Source: a candidate division SR1 bacterium (GTDB lineage Bacteria; Patescibacteriota; Gracilibacteria; Absconditabacterales; Absconditicoccaceae). Taken from it: a stretch of DNA of 18,976 nt. The translations under genes were made by a program, and so were the position numbers. The stretch covers positions 1-18,976 of the forward strand of contig BNUE01000019.1 in NCBI GenBank assembly GCA_025997135.1, in the 5' to 3' direction. The first letter of the stretch is position 1. Each line of letters begins with the position of its first letter. Below the pieces are notes generated by a model. That model had not been told where the DNA came from. It did not search any database and saw only the letters and a program-made list of their open reading frames with translations. Positions 1-12,286 of this stretch are shown here, one piece after another.

Positions 1-155
1 TACGCTGATGAAGCGCTATGATTCTCGCATGAATTATGGCTGATGGGATTACAAATATTACAAATGAGTTTATTATTGAGAGAGGGTATGATAATATCGT
101 AAAAAAGCTGACTTCCATAGGAGTTTCGATAGATCAGATAAATAGAGACGAGTAA
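1..155 (+). CDS. murA: UDP-N-acetylglucosamine 1-carboxyvinyltransferase, C-terminal end (partial)
   Basis: Only the last 50 codons (from position 3, TAA at 153-155) are in the window. MurA transfers enolpyruvate from PEP to UDP-GlcNAc, the first committed step of peptidoglycan synthesis, in the cytoplasm. The visible tail reads RGGSAMILAGIMADG, then a stretch ending ERGYDNIVKKL. This matches the family C-terminus, where E. coli has RASASLVLAG...HIDRGYERIEDKL. Three TGA codons (6-8, 9-11, 30-32) must be glycine, including the pair in RGG; under the standard code the frame would be broken. The upstream part lies outside the window. The assignment rests on this conserved C-terminal block, so murA is likely, but a closely related EPSP-synthase-fold enzyme cannot be fully excluded. 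Confidence 0.8.
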
Positions 156-262
156 TCAAGTAGAAAATAAGTAAAAATCACTTGTTTTTTGTTTTGAAAT
201 TAGCAAGATAGCTGGCAGATATGGAATTATCATATCGCTTTTATTTCATTATCCCAAATCAA

Positions 263-469
263 ATGCCTTGTTGTAAAAAATCAGCTACTCCTTGTAAAAC
301 TACTAAAACTGCCTGTAAAACTCCAGCAAAAAAACCAGCAGCAAAGGCTGTGAAAGCACCTGCAAAAAAGGTAGCAGTTAAAGTCATTAAAAAAGCACCA
401 GTCAAAAAAGTAGCGGTTAAAACAGTTAAAAAAGCACCTGCGAAAAAACCAGTAGCAAAAAAGAAATAA
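263..469 (+). CDS. Lys/Ala/Pro-rich basic protein, histone H1-like tail (68 aa)
   Basis: The protein is 68 residues, of which 24 are lysine, with almost no acidic residues and no glycine. It starts MPCCKKSATPC and has four cysteines in its first 18 residues. The rest consists of imperfect repeats of the type KKAPAKKVAVK. Such sequence resembles the PAKK repeats of H1-like or HMG-like bacterial nucleoid proteins and the basic tails of HU-type proteins, so nucleic-acid binding is a reasonable inference. I see no folded domain. The reading frame is open back to an ATG at 221, but the intervening residues are hydrophobic and unlike the rest, so I prefer ATG 263; neither start has a clear Shine-Dalgarno sequence. 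It lies between murA and the kinase gene, apparently as its own unit. Compositional bias makes the family assignment weak. Confidence 0.55.
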   Translation: MPCCKKSATPCKTTKTACKTPAKKPAAKAVKAPAKKVAVKVIKKAPVKKVAVKTVKKAPAKKPVAKKK

Positions 470-502
470 TTATTTTTAGGGTATGAAATAGAGTGATATG
501 TC

Positions 503-530
503 TTGATGATAAAATGATGTTTTTTATATA
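503..530 (+). promoter_or_regulatory. Sigma70-type promoter for the cytidylate kinase-like gene
   Basis: A -35 box TTGATG (503-508) and a -10 box TATATA (525-530) are separated by 16 nt. This is the same spacing as the better promoters elsewhere in this window. The gene starts at 546, so the leader would be about ten bases long. Confidence 0.4.
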
Positions 531-545
531 TTTAAAAAAATAGGT

Positions 546-1106
546 ATGCTTATTACTCTATGAGGTAAGGCGTGAAGCTGAAAATCAACGATTGCTAAAC
601 TTCTATCGTCTAAACTGTGATACGAAATCATTTCTATCTGAAATATGAAACGTAAATTGGCAGAAGAGATGGGACTTTCTATCCAAGAATTTAGTTTATT
701 AGGTGATAAACCAGAAAATCAGGCAGAATTTGATCTAAAATATGAAGATTTTCAAAAAAATTTAAAACTATCTGATAAAATAATTCTAGATTCTAGACTT
801 GGTTTTTATGCTCAACCTAAAGCTTTTAGAATATTTTTAGATGTTAGTGACGAAGTGGCATCCCAGAGGATTTTTGGAGATCATAGGACAAATGAATCTT
901 TTGAAGATCAAAATCAGGCTTTTCAAGAAATTAAACAGAGAAATAAAGCTGATCAGAACAGATATTTGAGTCTATATAATATTGATATTTGGGATGCTGA
1001 TAATTATTCTTTGGTCGTAGATACGAGTGATAAAACGCCAGAACAAATCCTAGAAATTATACTTCAGTATTTTTTAAACAATTTCTCTCCTGATACCTCT
1101 CTCTAA
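546..1106 (+). CDS. Cytidylate kinase-like P-loop nucleoside monophosphate kinase (186 aa)
   Basis: The 186-aa protein probably phosphorylates CMP/dCMP with ATP in the cytoplasm. The P-loop GGKAGSGKST lies at residues 6-15. Three of its four glycines are TGA, so a standard-code reading would lose the first 33 residues and start at the ATG at 645. After the P-loop come ISIGNMKRKLAEEMGLS, which resembles the ISxGxxxRxxAxExGxS substrate loop of archaeal-type cytidylate kinases, then DSRLGFY (around residue 84, the CMP-binding region) and an Arg-containing lid segment. The length fits the short archaeal-like CMP kinases better than the roughly 225-aa bacterial Cmk. The start at 546 is set by the P-loop, with TAGG just before the ATG. 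The last 33 bp overlap the 3' end of the convergent alr gene. Confidence 0.75.
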
Positions 1107-2234
1107 TCATACTAAAATTTCGTATGGTATAGTTTCAGCTTTGTCAGATAGATTTTGGATGCTGCAAACAGAATTTTTGTCTGATTCTACAATCCATATT
1201 TTATCGCCTATCAGCATTTCTGGTTCTCCAATGAATGAGCATAAATTCATACAAATGCTTCCTATTTGTTGGCATTCTTTTCCATTTCGACGAAAGCTGA
1301 TTTTTTCGCGTAAAATCCTAGGTAATCACTCAAAATATCCAAAAGGAATTGTAGCTATTGTCATAAATTTTTCAGTATTTTCTGGATCATTGTCAGATTT
1401 TTTTCGCTGCTGTGAATAGCCGACTCATTGATTATTATCTATCTTTTGTAGACTAACAACTGTACTACTGAGTGATAAAATAGGTGTCAAATTAGCTCAA
1501 ATGTCAAATTTTTTATCTGCTGGATTTAGCGGGTTATAACCGTACATTGTTATTCAAGGTCTCCGTGCATTGAAAAAATCGTCTTGCATTTTTAGCAATC
1601 CAGCACTTGAACCGATATGTCTCCGCTTGGGTGCATGTCAATATTGCAAAATCTGAGTGTGCATTTGCTTGAAAAGATCAATTTGCTCATTCATTCAGTC
1701 ATTGATTATGCTGTTTGCACTATGGAGATGCGACATTACTCAGTCTACTTCTATTCGTGGATATGCTTTCAATGTCTCTAGAAAATTCAAAAGAAGAGAA
1801 GTCTGAACTCATTCTCTGTTCATTCCAGTATTCAAAAAGATATGTATTTTCAGCTTTTTTTTCATCTTTCCTAATGCGTGGAGAGTCTCTAGGTTATAAA
1901 CTGCAAAAGTAGCTCTCTTGAAGTCGAAGGCTGAGTAATTTTTTGGTAAAGTTTCGCCGAGGATGAGTATAGAATGTTTACTCTGAGCGTGAATAATCTG
2001 GTATTCTGGAAAACTATCGACTATGATATACGGCACTTTGACTCATTTTAGCATAGTTAGTATTTGTTGAATTCCGTGTCCGTACGCGTTTGACTTCAGA
2101 ATTGGGAAAATCTCGGACTGAGGGTGTAAGGATTTGAGATATTCTAGGTTTGAAAGTAGTGCTTTTTTGTGCAGATAGATTGTATTCATCGGTTCTAACT
2201 GAGGTTTCAATAGTGATTTAAAAAAAGCCAACAT
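1074..2234 (-). CDS. alr: Alanine racemase
   Basis: This 386-aa PLP enzyme interconverts L- and D-alanine, supplying D-Ala for peptidoglycan. The PLP lysine lies in FPILKSNAYGHG (Lys47). Further family landmarks in order are TGMNREG, GVMSHLHSANS, a HIGSSAGLL-type segment, RPGITMYGYNP, the catalytic-Tyr segment GVGYSQQ, IPFGYFEGLPR and SICMN, ending TIPYEILVGL...RREIV, the usual Alr C-terminus. Many of these glycines are TGA (for example 2043-2045 and 1809-1811). ATG 2234 is the longest start; an internal ATG at 2187-2189 would begin MNTIYLHKKALLSNL and fits the usual Alr N-terminus equally well. The gene converges with the kinase gene and overlaps it by 33 bp. A weak promoter lies upstream. 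Confidence 0.9.
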
Positions 2235-2274
2235 AAGAAGTAAGTTAGAAAATAAAAATACCTTTTGAAGACTG

Positions 2275-2302
2275 AGAGTATTCTTTTACTCTTTTAAATC
2301 AA
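2275..2302 (-). promoter_or_regulatory. Possible alr promoter
   Basis: On the minus strand a -35 TTGATT (2302-2297) and a -10 TACTCT (2280-2275) are 16 nt apart, about 40 bp before the alr start. The -10 box is poor. The main support is the 16-nt spacing shared by other promoters in the window. Confidence 0.3.
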
Positions 2303-2313
2303 TGAATTTTCTC

Positions 2314-2341
2314 TTGACTTTTGGTAAAAAATGAGTATAAT
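2314..2341 (+). promoter_or_regulatory. Consensus promoter directed antisense into the priA-like gene
   Basis: TTGACT (2314-2319), a 16-nt spacer and a perfect TATAAT (2336-2341) form one of the best promoters in the window. The flanks TTTTCTCTTGACTTTT and GAGTATAATCAAG are shared with the promoter at 6637. No plus-strand gene follows. Transcription would run into the 3' end of the minus-strand priA-like gene, which stops at 2387. Confidence 0.6.
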
Positions 2342-2386
2342 CAAGGTTTGCTGATTTTTTTTACTTTGTCAAATTTAGAGCAATTT

Positions 2387-3451
2387 TTAAACAATACTGC
2401 TAGCCATCCAGTCAATTTTAAATCATTTTGCATAGAGATCTAGCTTTGTATATACTATATCCATAAAGTTTCTCAAATTATCTCATTTCAAAATAATATG
2501 GTATCTGTATTTGCCAAACATTTTGTAGATGAGCGGAGGAGTCGAGTAAATTTCTAGATTATCCATCTGATATTTTTGCTTGAGGTAGAGTAATTCTTGG
2601 TGGAGAGTATCAACTTTCTTGAAAAGTCTGCTTTCTATCTCATTTTTGTACAGTATCACACATAATTCACCAAATGGCGGATAGTTATATTCTTTGCGAA
2701 AAGCCCATTCTGCAGCATAAAATCAATCTTTATCCATTTTACAGGCAAATCTAATAGAAAACTGATCTGATTTCATCGTCTGGACTATAAATTGTGTGTC
2801 AGAATGCTTGGTGAAAGCTTCATATAAAATCTGAAAATTTCTTTCGTTTGCTGTATAATCTGGCATATTTAAGCCAATGTCTGCATTCAAAAAAATGAGT
2901 AAATCTAGAGGATGATCTTTGATCGGTTGACAGAGGAGCTGAGTTCATACGATGATTGAAGATTTTCAGCTTTTTTTGTCTGCTGGATCCGATAGCTGAG
3001 AAAATAATTTTTTGACTTTCACTGTGGAATTTACGGTGTCGCTCTCGATAATTATAGGTTTTATGCTGAATTCTTGCTGTAGTTTTTCGGCTACTTGTTG
3101 AGCTCAGATTCAGTATGGTTTGATTTTTTTGCTTCAGCATTTCTCGCAGATTTGTGGCATAAGATACTGGGTTTTGCAGATATGACAAAGTCAAAGCATC
3201 TCGCCATTTGCCTGTTTGTGATAACTGATAGATACACTGCATTTTTTACATTGTGGGATATGACCACATTCGTAGCATATGATACCGTTTGAATAGCCTT
3301 TTTTGTTTACAATAATTCAGATTTTTTTGCCTAATTTTAGATATTTATGGATGCCTCCGATTGTTAATTCGCTAAAATAATGATCGATTTCCTTGGTCAT
3401 ATCTACTAAAAAGATGCTTTTGGAAGGATGAATAAATTGTTCGTAATTCAT
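2387..3451 (-). CDS. PriA-like primosomal protein lacking the helicase motor half (354 aa)
   Basis: The 354-aa product matches only the C-terminal half of PriA, the replication-restart helicase, usually about 700 aa or more. It begins MNYEQFIHPSKSIFLVDM, the point where PriA helicase lobe 2 normally starts. It then has NKKGYSNGIICYECG and eight cysteines (59, 62, 68, 71, 89, 92, 102, 105) in the CxxC-type pairs that bind two zinc ions in PriA. GTQLL, LNADIGLNMPDY and YPPFGELCVI follow, all PriA landmarks. The N-terminal DNA-binding domain and ATPase lobe 1 (Walker A/B) are absent, because an in-frame TAA (the ligA stop at 3482-3484) lies only 30 bp upstream. The usual QVAGRAGR motif VI is replaced by YEAFTKHS. 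It cannot be an active helicase alone. It may be a structural or DNA-binding remnant, or partner a separate motor. It probably sits in an operon behind ligA. Confidence 0.8.
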
Positions 3452-3481
3452 GATAATGAATATAAAAATTTGATAATTTAT

Positions 3482-5596
<2,115 letters not shown>

Positions 5597-5603
5597 TGAT
5601 AGG

Positions 5604-5631
5604 TTTTTATTGTTTTGGTGAGGGAAATCAA
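5604..5631 (-). promoter_or_regulatory. Possible ligA promoter
   Basis: On the minus strand TTGATT (5631-5626), a 16-nt spacer and TAAAAA (5609-5604) lie just before the ligA ATG at 5596, downstream of the terminator-like hairpin. The -10 box is weak and the leader would be only a few bases long, so this is tentative. Confidence 0.25.
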
Positions 5632-5659
5632 GATGTTGTTTTTCTGTGTCGCTTGTGCG

Positions 5660-5694
5660 AAAAAAAAGAGCAGAACCCTACGGAACGCTCTTTA
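5660..5694 (-). terminator. Rho-independent terminator (minus strand)
   Basis: On the minus strand AGAGC, an inner part that can also pair, and GCTCT are followed by a run of eight T. It lies between the 140-aa gene and ligA and would end the transcript that starts near 5971. The plus-strand reading has the same stem followed by TTTATT, so it may be weakly bidirectional. Confidence 0.7.
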
Positions 5695-5971
5695 TTGTCA
5701 GTATTCTTAGTCTACGTGAAGTATCAATACAAACTTGATACCAGTATGCTAGCTATCTGTTCCTGTTCAAAGTCCAAGGAGTCAACAGGTTGATTAGTCT
5801 AGTCGATAAAGAAATATGCTCGAAAACAAACAAAATCGAAAGTTTTAAACAAATGTAGCAATATTTTAAATGAAGTTGGTGGATGAAAGGGGTTATTGGA
5901 CATTTTGTTTTTGTTCAACACCAATTCACCATCAGAAAAATAAACTACAAAGTACAAAATTTCAATCTGAC
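5664..5971 (-). ncRNA. Candidate non-coding RNA of about 300 nt
   Basis: This is the only stretch over 300 bp without a convincing gene. A good promoter (TTGCAA-17-TATAAT) lies at its upstream edge and a terminator at its downstream edge, so a discrete minus-strand transcript of roughly 300 nt is predicted. Inside are pairing segments: CCTGTT...AACAGG (around 5763-5790) and GTATCA...TGATAC (around 5725-5745). An ORF of 58 codons starts three bases after the -10 box, too close to be translated from this start site, and it has no recognisable domain. I looked for landmarks of RNase P RNA, SRP RNA and tmRNA and found none. A 6S-like RNA, a lineage-specific RNA or a long ligA leader are all possible. 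The identity is unknown. Confidence 0.35.
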
Positions 5972-5977
5972 TCATCA

Positions 5978-6006
5978 ATTATATCAACTAATCCAGTAAT
6001 TTGCAA
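5978..6006 (-). promoter_or_regulatory. Promoter of the candidate RNA at 5664-5971
   Basis: The minus strand shows TTGCAA (6006-6001), a 17-nt spacer and a perfect TATAAT (5983-5978). The -35 box begins immediately after the stop of the 140-aa gene, so a separate transcription unit is likely. Confidence 0.5.
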
Positions 6007-6011
6007 ATTTT

Positions 6012-6434
6012 TTAAGAGATTTTTATATTTATTCTCCCTTTTAGTGATTCAATCCCTGATCTTAACTGATCAATCAAGTATCATGCTGAATTTCTAATTA
6101 TACCATCTTTTGCCATTATAACTCACAGTTGGTCATAGGTTTCTTGTAGTCCAGATATGATATTTTCTAGGTCTTCATCGTCTTTTATCAATCATTTTGT
6201 CATCTCTCTCTCGAGTCTGTATAGGTGAAATTTTAGCTTGAGCAGTGCAAAAACTAATCTATCAACATATTCTCAGCTTATTTTTTGTACAACTTGTCAT
6301 CCATAACTGCCAATTTGGTCAGTCCCAGAGTCCAAGATGCTCATAAGAGAGTCGGTTGTCGATTTTATTTGGTCGATAAGCTCTGTAGTTTTGACTGTAT
6401 TTTTAGTAAAAGAGGGTGTGTCGAAAGTATTCAT
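6012..6434 (-). CDS. Hypothetical protein, helical (140 aa)
   Basis: The frame is continuous for 140 codons with TGA as Gly (for example in SYGGQ, KISGEY, LGVIMAK, SAGYLI) and ends at TAA 6012-6014. The protein starts MNTFDTPSFTKN. It is mostly heptad-like amphipathic helix, with segments such as LIDQIKSTTDSLMSIL, LLKLKFHLYRLEREM and ENIISGLQETYDQL. There is no signal peptide, transmembrane segment or motif I recognise. Helix-rich coiled coil suggests a structural or adaptor role, but I cannot assign a function. It has an extended -10 element upstream and is followed by a separate promoter, so it is probably monocistronic. Confidence 0.65.
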
Positions 6435-6464
6435 GAGAAAAGATAATAAAATTAAAACATAATT

Positions 6465-6473
6465 ATTATACTC
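6465..6473 (-). promoter_or_regulatory. Extended -10 element of the 140-aa gene
   Basis: On the minus strand GAGTATAAT lies 31 bp before the start codon. It carries the same extended -10 sequence as the strong promoters in this window. The expected -35 position (16-nt spacing) reads AGTTTA, a poor match, so the promoter may depend on the extended -10. Confidence 0.4.
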
Positions 6474-6580
6474 ATCTACCTTTAATTAAACTAAAAAGAT
6501 AAAAAAATCTGATCTTAAAGGCTTGCGTTCTAGAAATTATACTTTTTTCTTATTTACCTTTTCGATTTTTGATGTAGTTA

Positions 6581-6600
6581 TGATAATTGATAGTTATCAA
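6581..6600. promoter_or_regulatory. Perfect short palindrome, possible operator
   Basis: TTGATA-GT-TATCAA (6587-6600) is a perfect 6-2-6 inverted repeat, flanked so that GATAA...TTATC also pairs. It lies 37 bp upstream of the -35 box of the 54-aa gene. It could be a regulator site, though short AT-rich palindromes also arise by chance. Confidence 0.2.
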
Positions 6601-6636
6601 AAAGTGTGTTTTTTGGGATAATTTTTGAATTTTCTC

Positions 6637-6664
6637 TTGACTTTTTAATTTTTCTGAGTATAAT
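6637..6664 (+). promoter_or_regulatory. Consensus promoter of the 54-aa gene
   Basis: TTGACT (6637-6642), a 16-nt spacer and TATAAT (6659-6664) with GAG before and CAAG after the -10. The flanks are nearly identical to the orphan promoter at 2314. Confidence 0.75.
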
Positions 6665-6709
6665 CAAGAATATATTACAAAATTATTAAATAAAATAGGA
6701 GTATAAATT

Positions 6710-6874
6710 ATGTCTGCATCTAGATTTCGTAGAGAAGTTAGTCAATATTTGCATCCATATCCAGAAGAACAGAAAAAAGTAGATACTGCTTTTGATCGTT
6801 TGAATAAAGATCATGATAAGGTAATTCGAGAGATGGAAAAAGAAGCTAAAAGGCTTGAAAAAAAGAAAAAATAA
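6710..6874 (+). CDS. Small charged hypothetical protein (54 aa)
   Basis: ATG 6710 is preceded by a Shine-Dalgarno-like TAGGAG, one of few clear ones here, plus a consensus promoter, and is followed directly by a terminator, so this is a well-supported small gene. The 54-aa protein begins MSASRFRREVSQYLHP and ends in a Lys/Glu-rich helix (REMEKEAKRLEKKKK). It contains no glycine. No known domain is visible. The charged helical tail suggests an RNA-, DNA- or protein-binding helper, but this is only inference. It stands alone on the plus strand between two minus-strand blocks. The strong promoter suggests high expression. Confidence 0.75.
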   Translation: MSASRFRREVSQYLHPYPEEQKKVDTAFDRLNKDHDKVIREMEKEAKRLEKKKK

Positions 6875-6903
6875 AAAACCAAGAGTATTTCTTGGTTTTT
6901 TTT
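6875..6903 (+). terminator. Rho-independent terminator after the 54-aa gene
   Basis: AAACCAAGA and TCTTGGTTT pair around a short loop, followed by a run of T. It begins right at the stop codon of the 54-aa gene. Confidence 0.85.
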
Positions 6904-6905
6904 GG

Positions 6906-6957
6906 TTTTCACGGACTGGGATTGATTGATTTTCACGGACTGGGTAAGCCCAGCCCC
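6906..6957. repeat. REP-like intergenic repeat with hairpin
   Basis: A 15-bp unit, TTTTCACGGACTGGG, occurs twice (6906-6920 and 6930-6944). The second copy runs into a perfect inverted repeat CTGGG-TAAG-CCCAG (6940-6953) followed by CCCCTAC. The segment is much richer in GC than its surroundings. On the minus strand it reads GTAGGGGCTGGG..., a form common among dispersed palindromic repeats in bacteria. It lies just beyond the valS stop and could also slow or end valS transcription, although no T-run follows. Confidence 0.5.
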
Positions 6958-6976
6958 TACATTTTCATGACCAATC

Positions 6977-9499
6977 TTAGGAACATTTCACTCACAGAAC
7001 TCCTTCATTCCGCTCAATCTCTTTTGCTTTCGTCACGCCTTTTAAGTCATCTTCAAATGATAAGATGGCTTGTTTTTGTTCTGGTGAGGCAGTGATAATC
7101 AATTTACTGAGCTCTGCTCACATTGAAATCTGGCTTTCTGATTTGTACTTTCTGACGAGTTCTACGATTTCGAGAGTAGTATTCATGCTCCTCAAAAGGT
7201 CAGGTGATTCAATTATTTCTAATATTTCTATCTCGGAAGGATCATTTTCAGGATAAAAGTTTTTATGAATAGAGTCTCGCTTTGGATGAAAATCTGGTAC
7301 ATTCACATCTTTTCTGAAATAATCTTGATATATCTCTTCAGTCACATGTGGTAAATATGGAGCTATCAACTGGATAATCGTGAAAAACACTTTGTACAGA
7401 GTCCATTGTCAGCTTTTTTTCTTTTCTTCTCAATTTTCAAAGAGTTCTGGCTTATAGAGCCTTACTTTGATCAGTTCTAGATAGTTATCACAGAAATCAG
7501 ACCAGAAGAACTCTTCAAACGCGATCTTTGCGAGTCCATATTCGTAATTATCCAGATGCTTATTCATCTTTTCTACAGTTTGTATCATTTTTCAGAGTAT
7601 TCGTCTGTCAGTTGTGTATAAATTATTTATAAAAACATTTATATTTTCTGGTGTAATAAATATATTTGATGTATCAAAACCCTCCAACTGCATCTTCACA
7701 AATTGGAAAGCATTCCGCAACTTCGTGACTAGTTTTTGTCCCTTTTTCAATTCTTCTTCGTCAAAAACCATGTCTTTACCCAGTTGTCAGCTGGCAGTTC
7801 GATATCTAACGGCATCAGCTCATCGTTGTTTGATCAGATTTTCAGGTTCTACCTTGGCATTTCAGGTGGATTTTGAAATCTTTTCAGATTTTCCAGCTAG
7901 GACATGTCCAGAGATCATAATATTCTCAAAAGGTACTTCACCAGTTCTCAAATAGCTTTGGAAAGTCGTATAGAGTAATCGAGTCCTGATAATATCGTGA
8001 GCCTGAGGTCTGAGAGAAAAAGGAATCAGATTTCAGCCGGTTCGCCCATCTCTTTTCAGGAAAGTTTCATTGATAAAAGGAGATAATCCTGATGTAAATC
8101 GCGTATCGAGAACTAATGTCTCAGCTTCTACTTCATCTCTAGTATACCCTTCAGGCAAATCTCTAGATGGATCAACAAATCAGTTAGAAAGCTGATTTTC
8201 ACTGGGTAGGATTACTTCACTGGTTCATTTTTTGTACCAAATCGGAATTGGAATTCAGAATTTTCTAGATCTAGAGATATTCCAGTCTCGAGCTAGGTTA
8301 TTTATTCGGTCATTTGATCTTTTTTTCATAAATTCAGGCGACCAGTGCATTTTGTCATTTTGAGCGAGTAAGATTTCTTTTTTGTCCAAAAGGTTCACAA
8401 ATCGTTGGTAAATTGGGATGATTTCGATTGGAGTTTTGCCTCTTTCTGAGATTTTTTTAGATTGAGTGATAGGGTCGCGTTTTACGATGATAGCCCCCCC
8501 GCCTTCGGCGACCCCCCTAGCAGGGGGTACAGATAGAAAATATTCCATAATTTTAATCCTGGCTTCTTCGATTTTCAAACCTTCAATGGCTTCACAGTCA
8601 GAATTTTCTATTTTTCAGTATCTGTTTATAATAATTTTTTCTGGTAAGTGATGCTTCTGAACTCGGTAAACATCCGTTTCATCTCAGTATGTACAGCACA
8701 TTACGACTCAGCTTCATTTGTCCATTTTTACTTTGTCATCTCACAGAAGCGGCACGGTATGTCAGAGGGGAGTAGTGATTTGTCTTCATATATACTTGGC
8801 AAATCTCTCGTCGTCTGGATGAGCGAAAACGGCAACGCAGGCGGGTATCATTTCGGGTCTGGTAGTCGCGATTACGAGCTTCTCACCATCATCCAGAGTA
8901 AAATTAAGGTAATTAAAAAATTCATTGAATTCTTGTTCCTCTGTTTCTGCCTGTGCGATGGTGGTTTGATTTTTGGTGCATCGGAGAGCTGGAAATTTCT
9001 TTCAAACTATGTCTCCAGATTTGTACATTTCGACAAATCTTTTCTGGACTAATTGCTGAACTTCTGGTGAGATAGTTGCATAGGTTCTCTTTCGATCTAT
9101 GGACATTCAGAGGGATTGCCAGAGGGATTTGTAAATATCTCTGTATTTCTGGTTTACTTTGAGGCATTCCTGGACAAATTCAGACCTTTCCATCTCTTTA
9201 ATATTGATTTTCAGCTCTCTCTCTACGAGTTGTTCTGTTGGAATACCATTGTCGTCATATCACATCGGATAAAATACGTTGAAACCTTTCATTCTCTTGT
9301 ATCTGGCGATGATTTCGGCCTGAGTATAAGAAAAAATATGTCAGATATGAAGTCTGCCACTTACAGTAGGTGGGGGAGTGTCGATAGAAAAAATTTTACT
9401 GGGATCAGTTCTGGATAGGTCAAAAGCATTGGTTTGATTTTCTTCCCAAAATTTTTGCCATTTTGCTTCGGATTCGGTGAAATTATATTTGTCTGCCAT
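6977..9499 (-). CDS. valS: Valine-tRNA ligase
   Basis: This 840-aa class I synthetase charges tRNA-Val. It starts MADKYNFTESEAKWQKFWEE. The HIGH motif is at residues 51-54 (GRLHIGHIF), and its glycine is encoded by TGA. The editing (CP1) domain includes KGSGVVMCCTYGDETD, closer to the VMVCTFGD form of archaeal-type ValRS than to the bacterial GTGCVKITPAHD form. ARDWNISRSRKFGIPIPIWY follows, then KISKS (about residue 540), the helical anticodon-binding domain with PYLPHVTEEIYQDYF, and a short C-terminal tail. A GC-rich palindromic segment at about 8490-8532 is translated inside the editing region as a glycine/proline-rich loop. The usual zinc-binding cysteines after PIPIWY are missing. The gene lies 29 bp after gyrA and may be co-transcribed. 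Confidence 0.95.
8490..8532. repeat. GC-rich palindromic element inside valS
   Basis: A run of seven C, CGCCTTCGGCG and then CCCCC-TAGCA-GGGGG form nested hairpins in an otherwise AT-rich gene. Read through in frame on the minus strand it gives residues like VPPARGVAEGGGA, between MEYFL and IIVKRDP, where related synthetases have a short loop. It resembles the palindromic elements that Rickettsia tolerates inside genes. Confidence 0.6.
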
Positions 9500-9528
9500 T
9501 AAAATAATTAAGAATTAATAATTAAAGA

Positions 9529-12207
<2,679 letters not shown>

Positions 12208-12247
12208 AAATTATAAAAAAAGAAAATAAAACGCTGAATTTGATTTT

Positions 12248-12275
12248 ATGATACGAAAGTACCTAGCTTTTTCAA
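12248..12275 (-). promoter_or_regulatory. gyrA promoter
   Basis: The minus strand has TTGAAA (12275-12270), a 16-nt spacer and TATCAT (12253-12248), about 40 bp before the gyrA start. The spacing fits the other promoters in this window. Confidence 0.45.
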
Positions 12276-12286
12276 GCTTTTTTTAT

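Noticed and set aside
221..262. Upstream start for the Lys-rich protein
   Set aside because: The added residues (ELSYRFYFIIPNQ) are hydrophobic and unlike the rest, with no ribosome-binding site; ATG 263 is more plausible.
645..1106. Kinase gene starting at ATG 645
   Set aside because: This start omits the P-loop; with TGA as Gly the frame extends to ATG 546 and restores GGKAGSGKST.
5804..5975. 58-codon minus-strand ORF in the ligA upstream gap
   Set aside because: Its ATG lies three bases past the -10 box, so it would precede or coincide with the transcript start; no domain or ribosome-binding site.
8648..9418. Plus-strand open frames of 100-134 codons across valS
   Set aside because: They are mirror frames of a clearly conserved minus-strand synthetase; their residues match no family.
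12266..12286. Hairpin AGCTT-TTTC-AAGCT with T-run (plus strand)
   Set aside because: The stem is only five weak pairs, it overlaps the gyrA promoter, and no plus-strand gene ends there.
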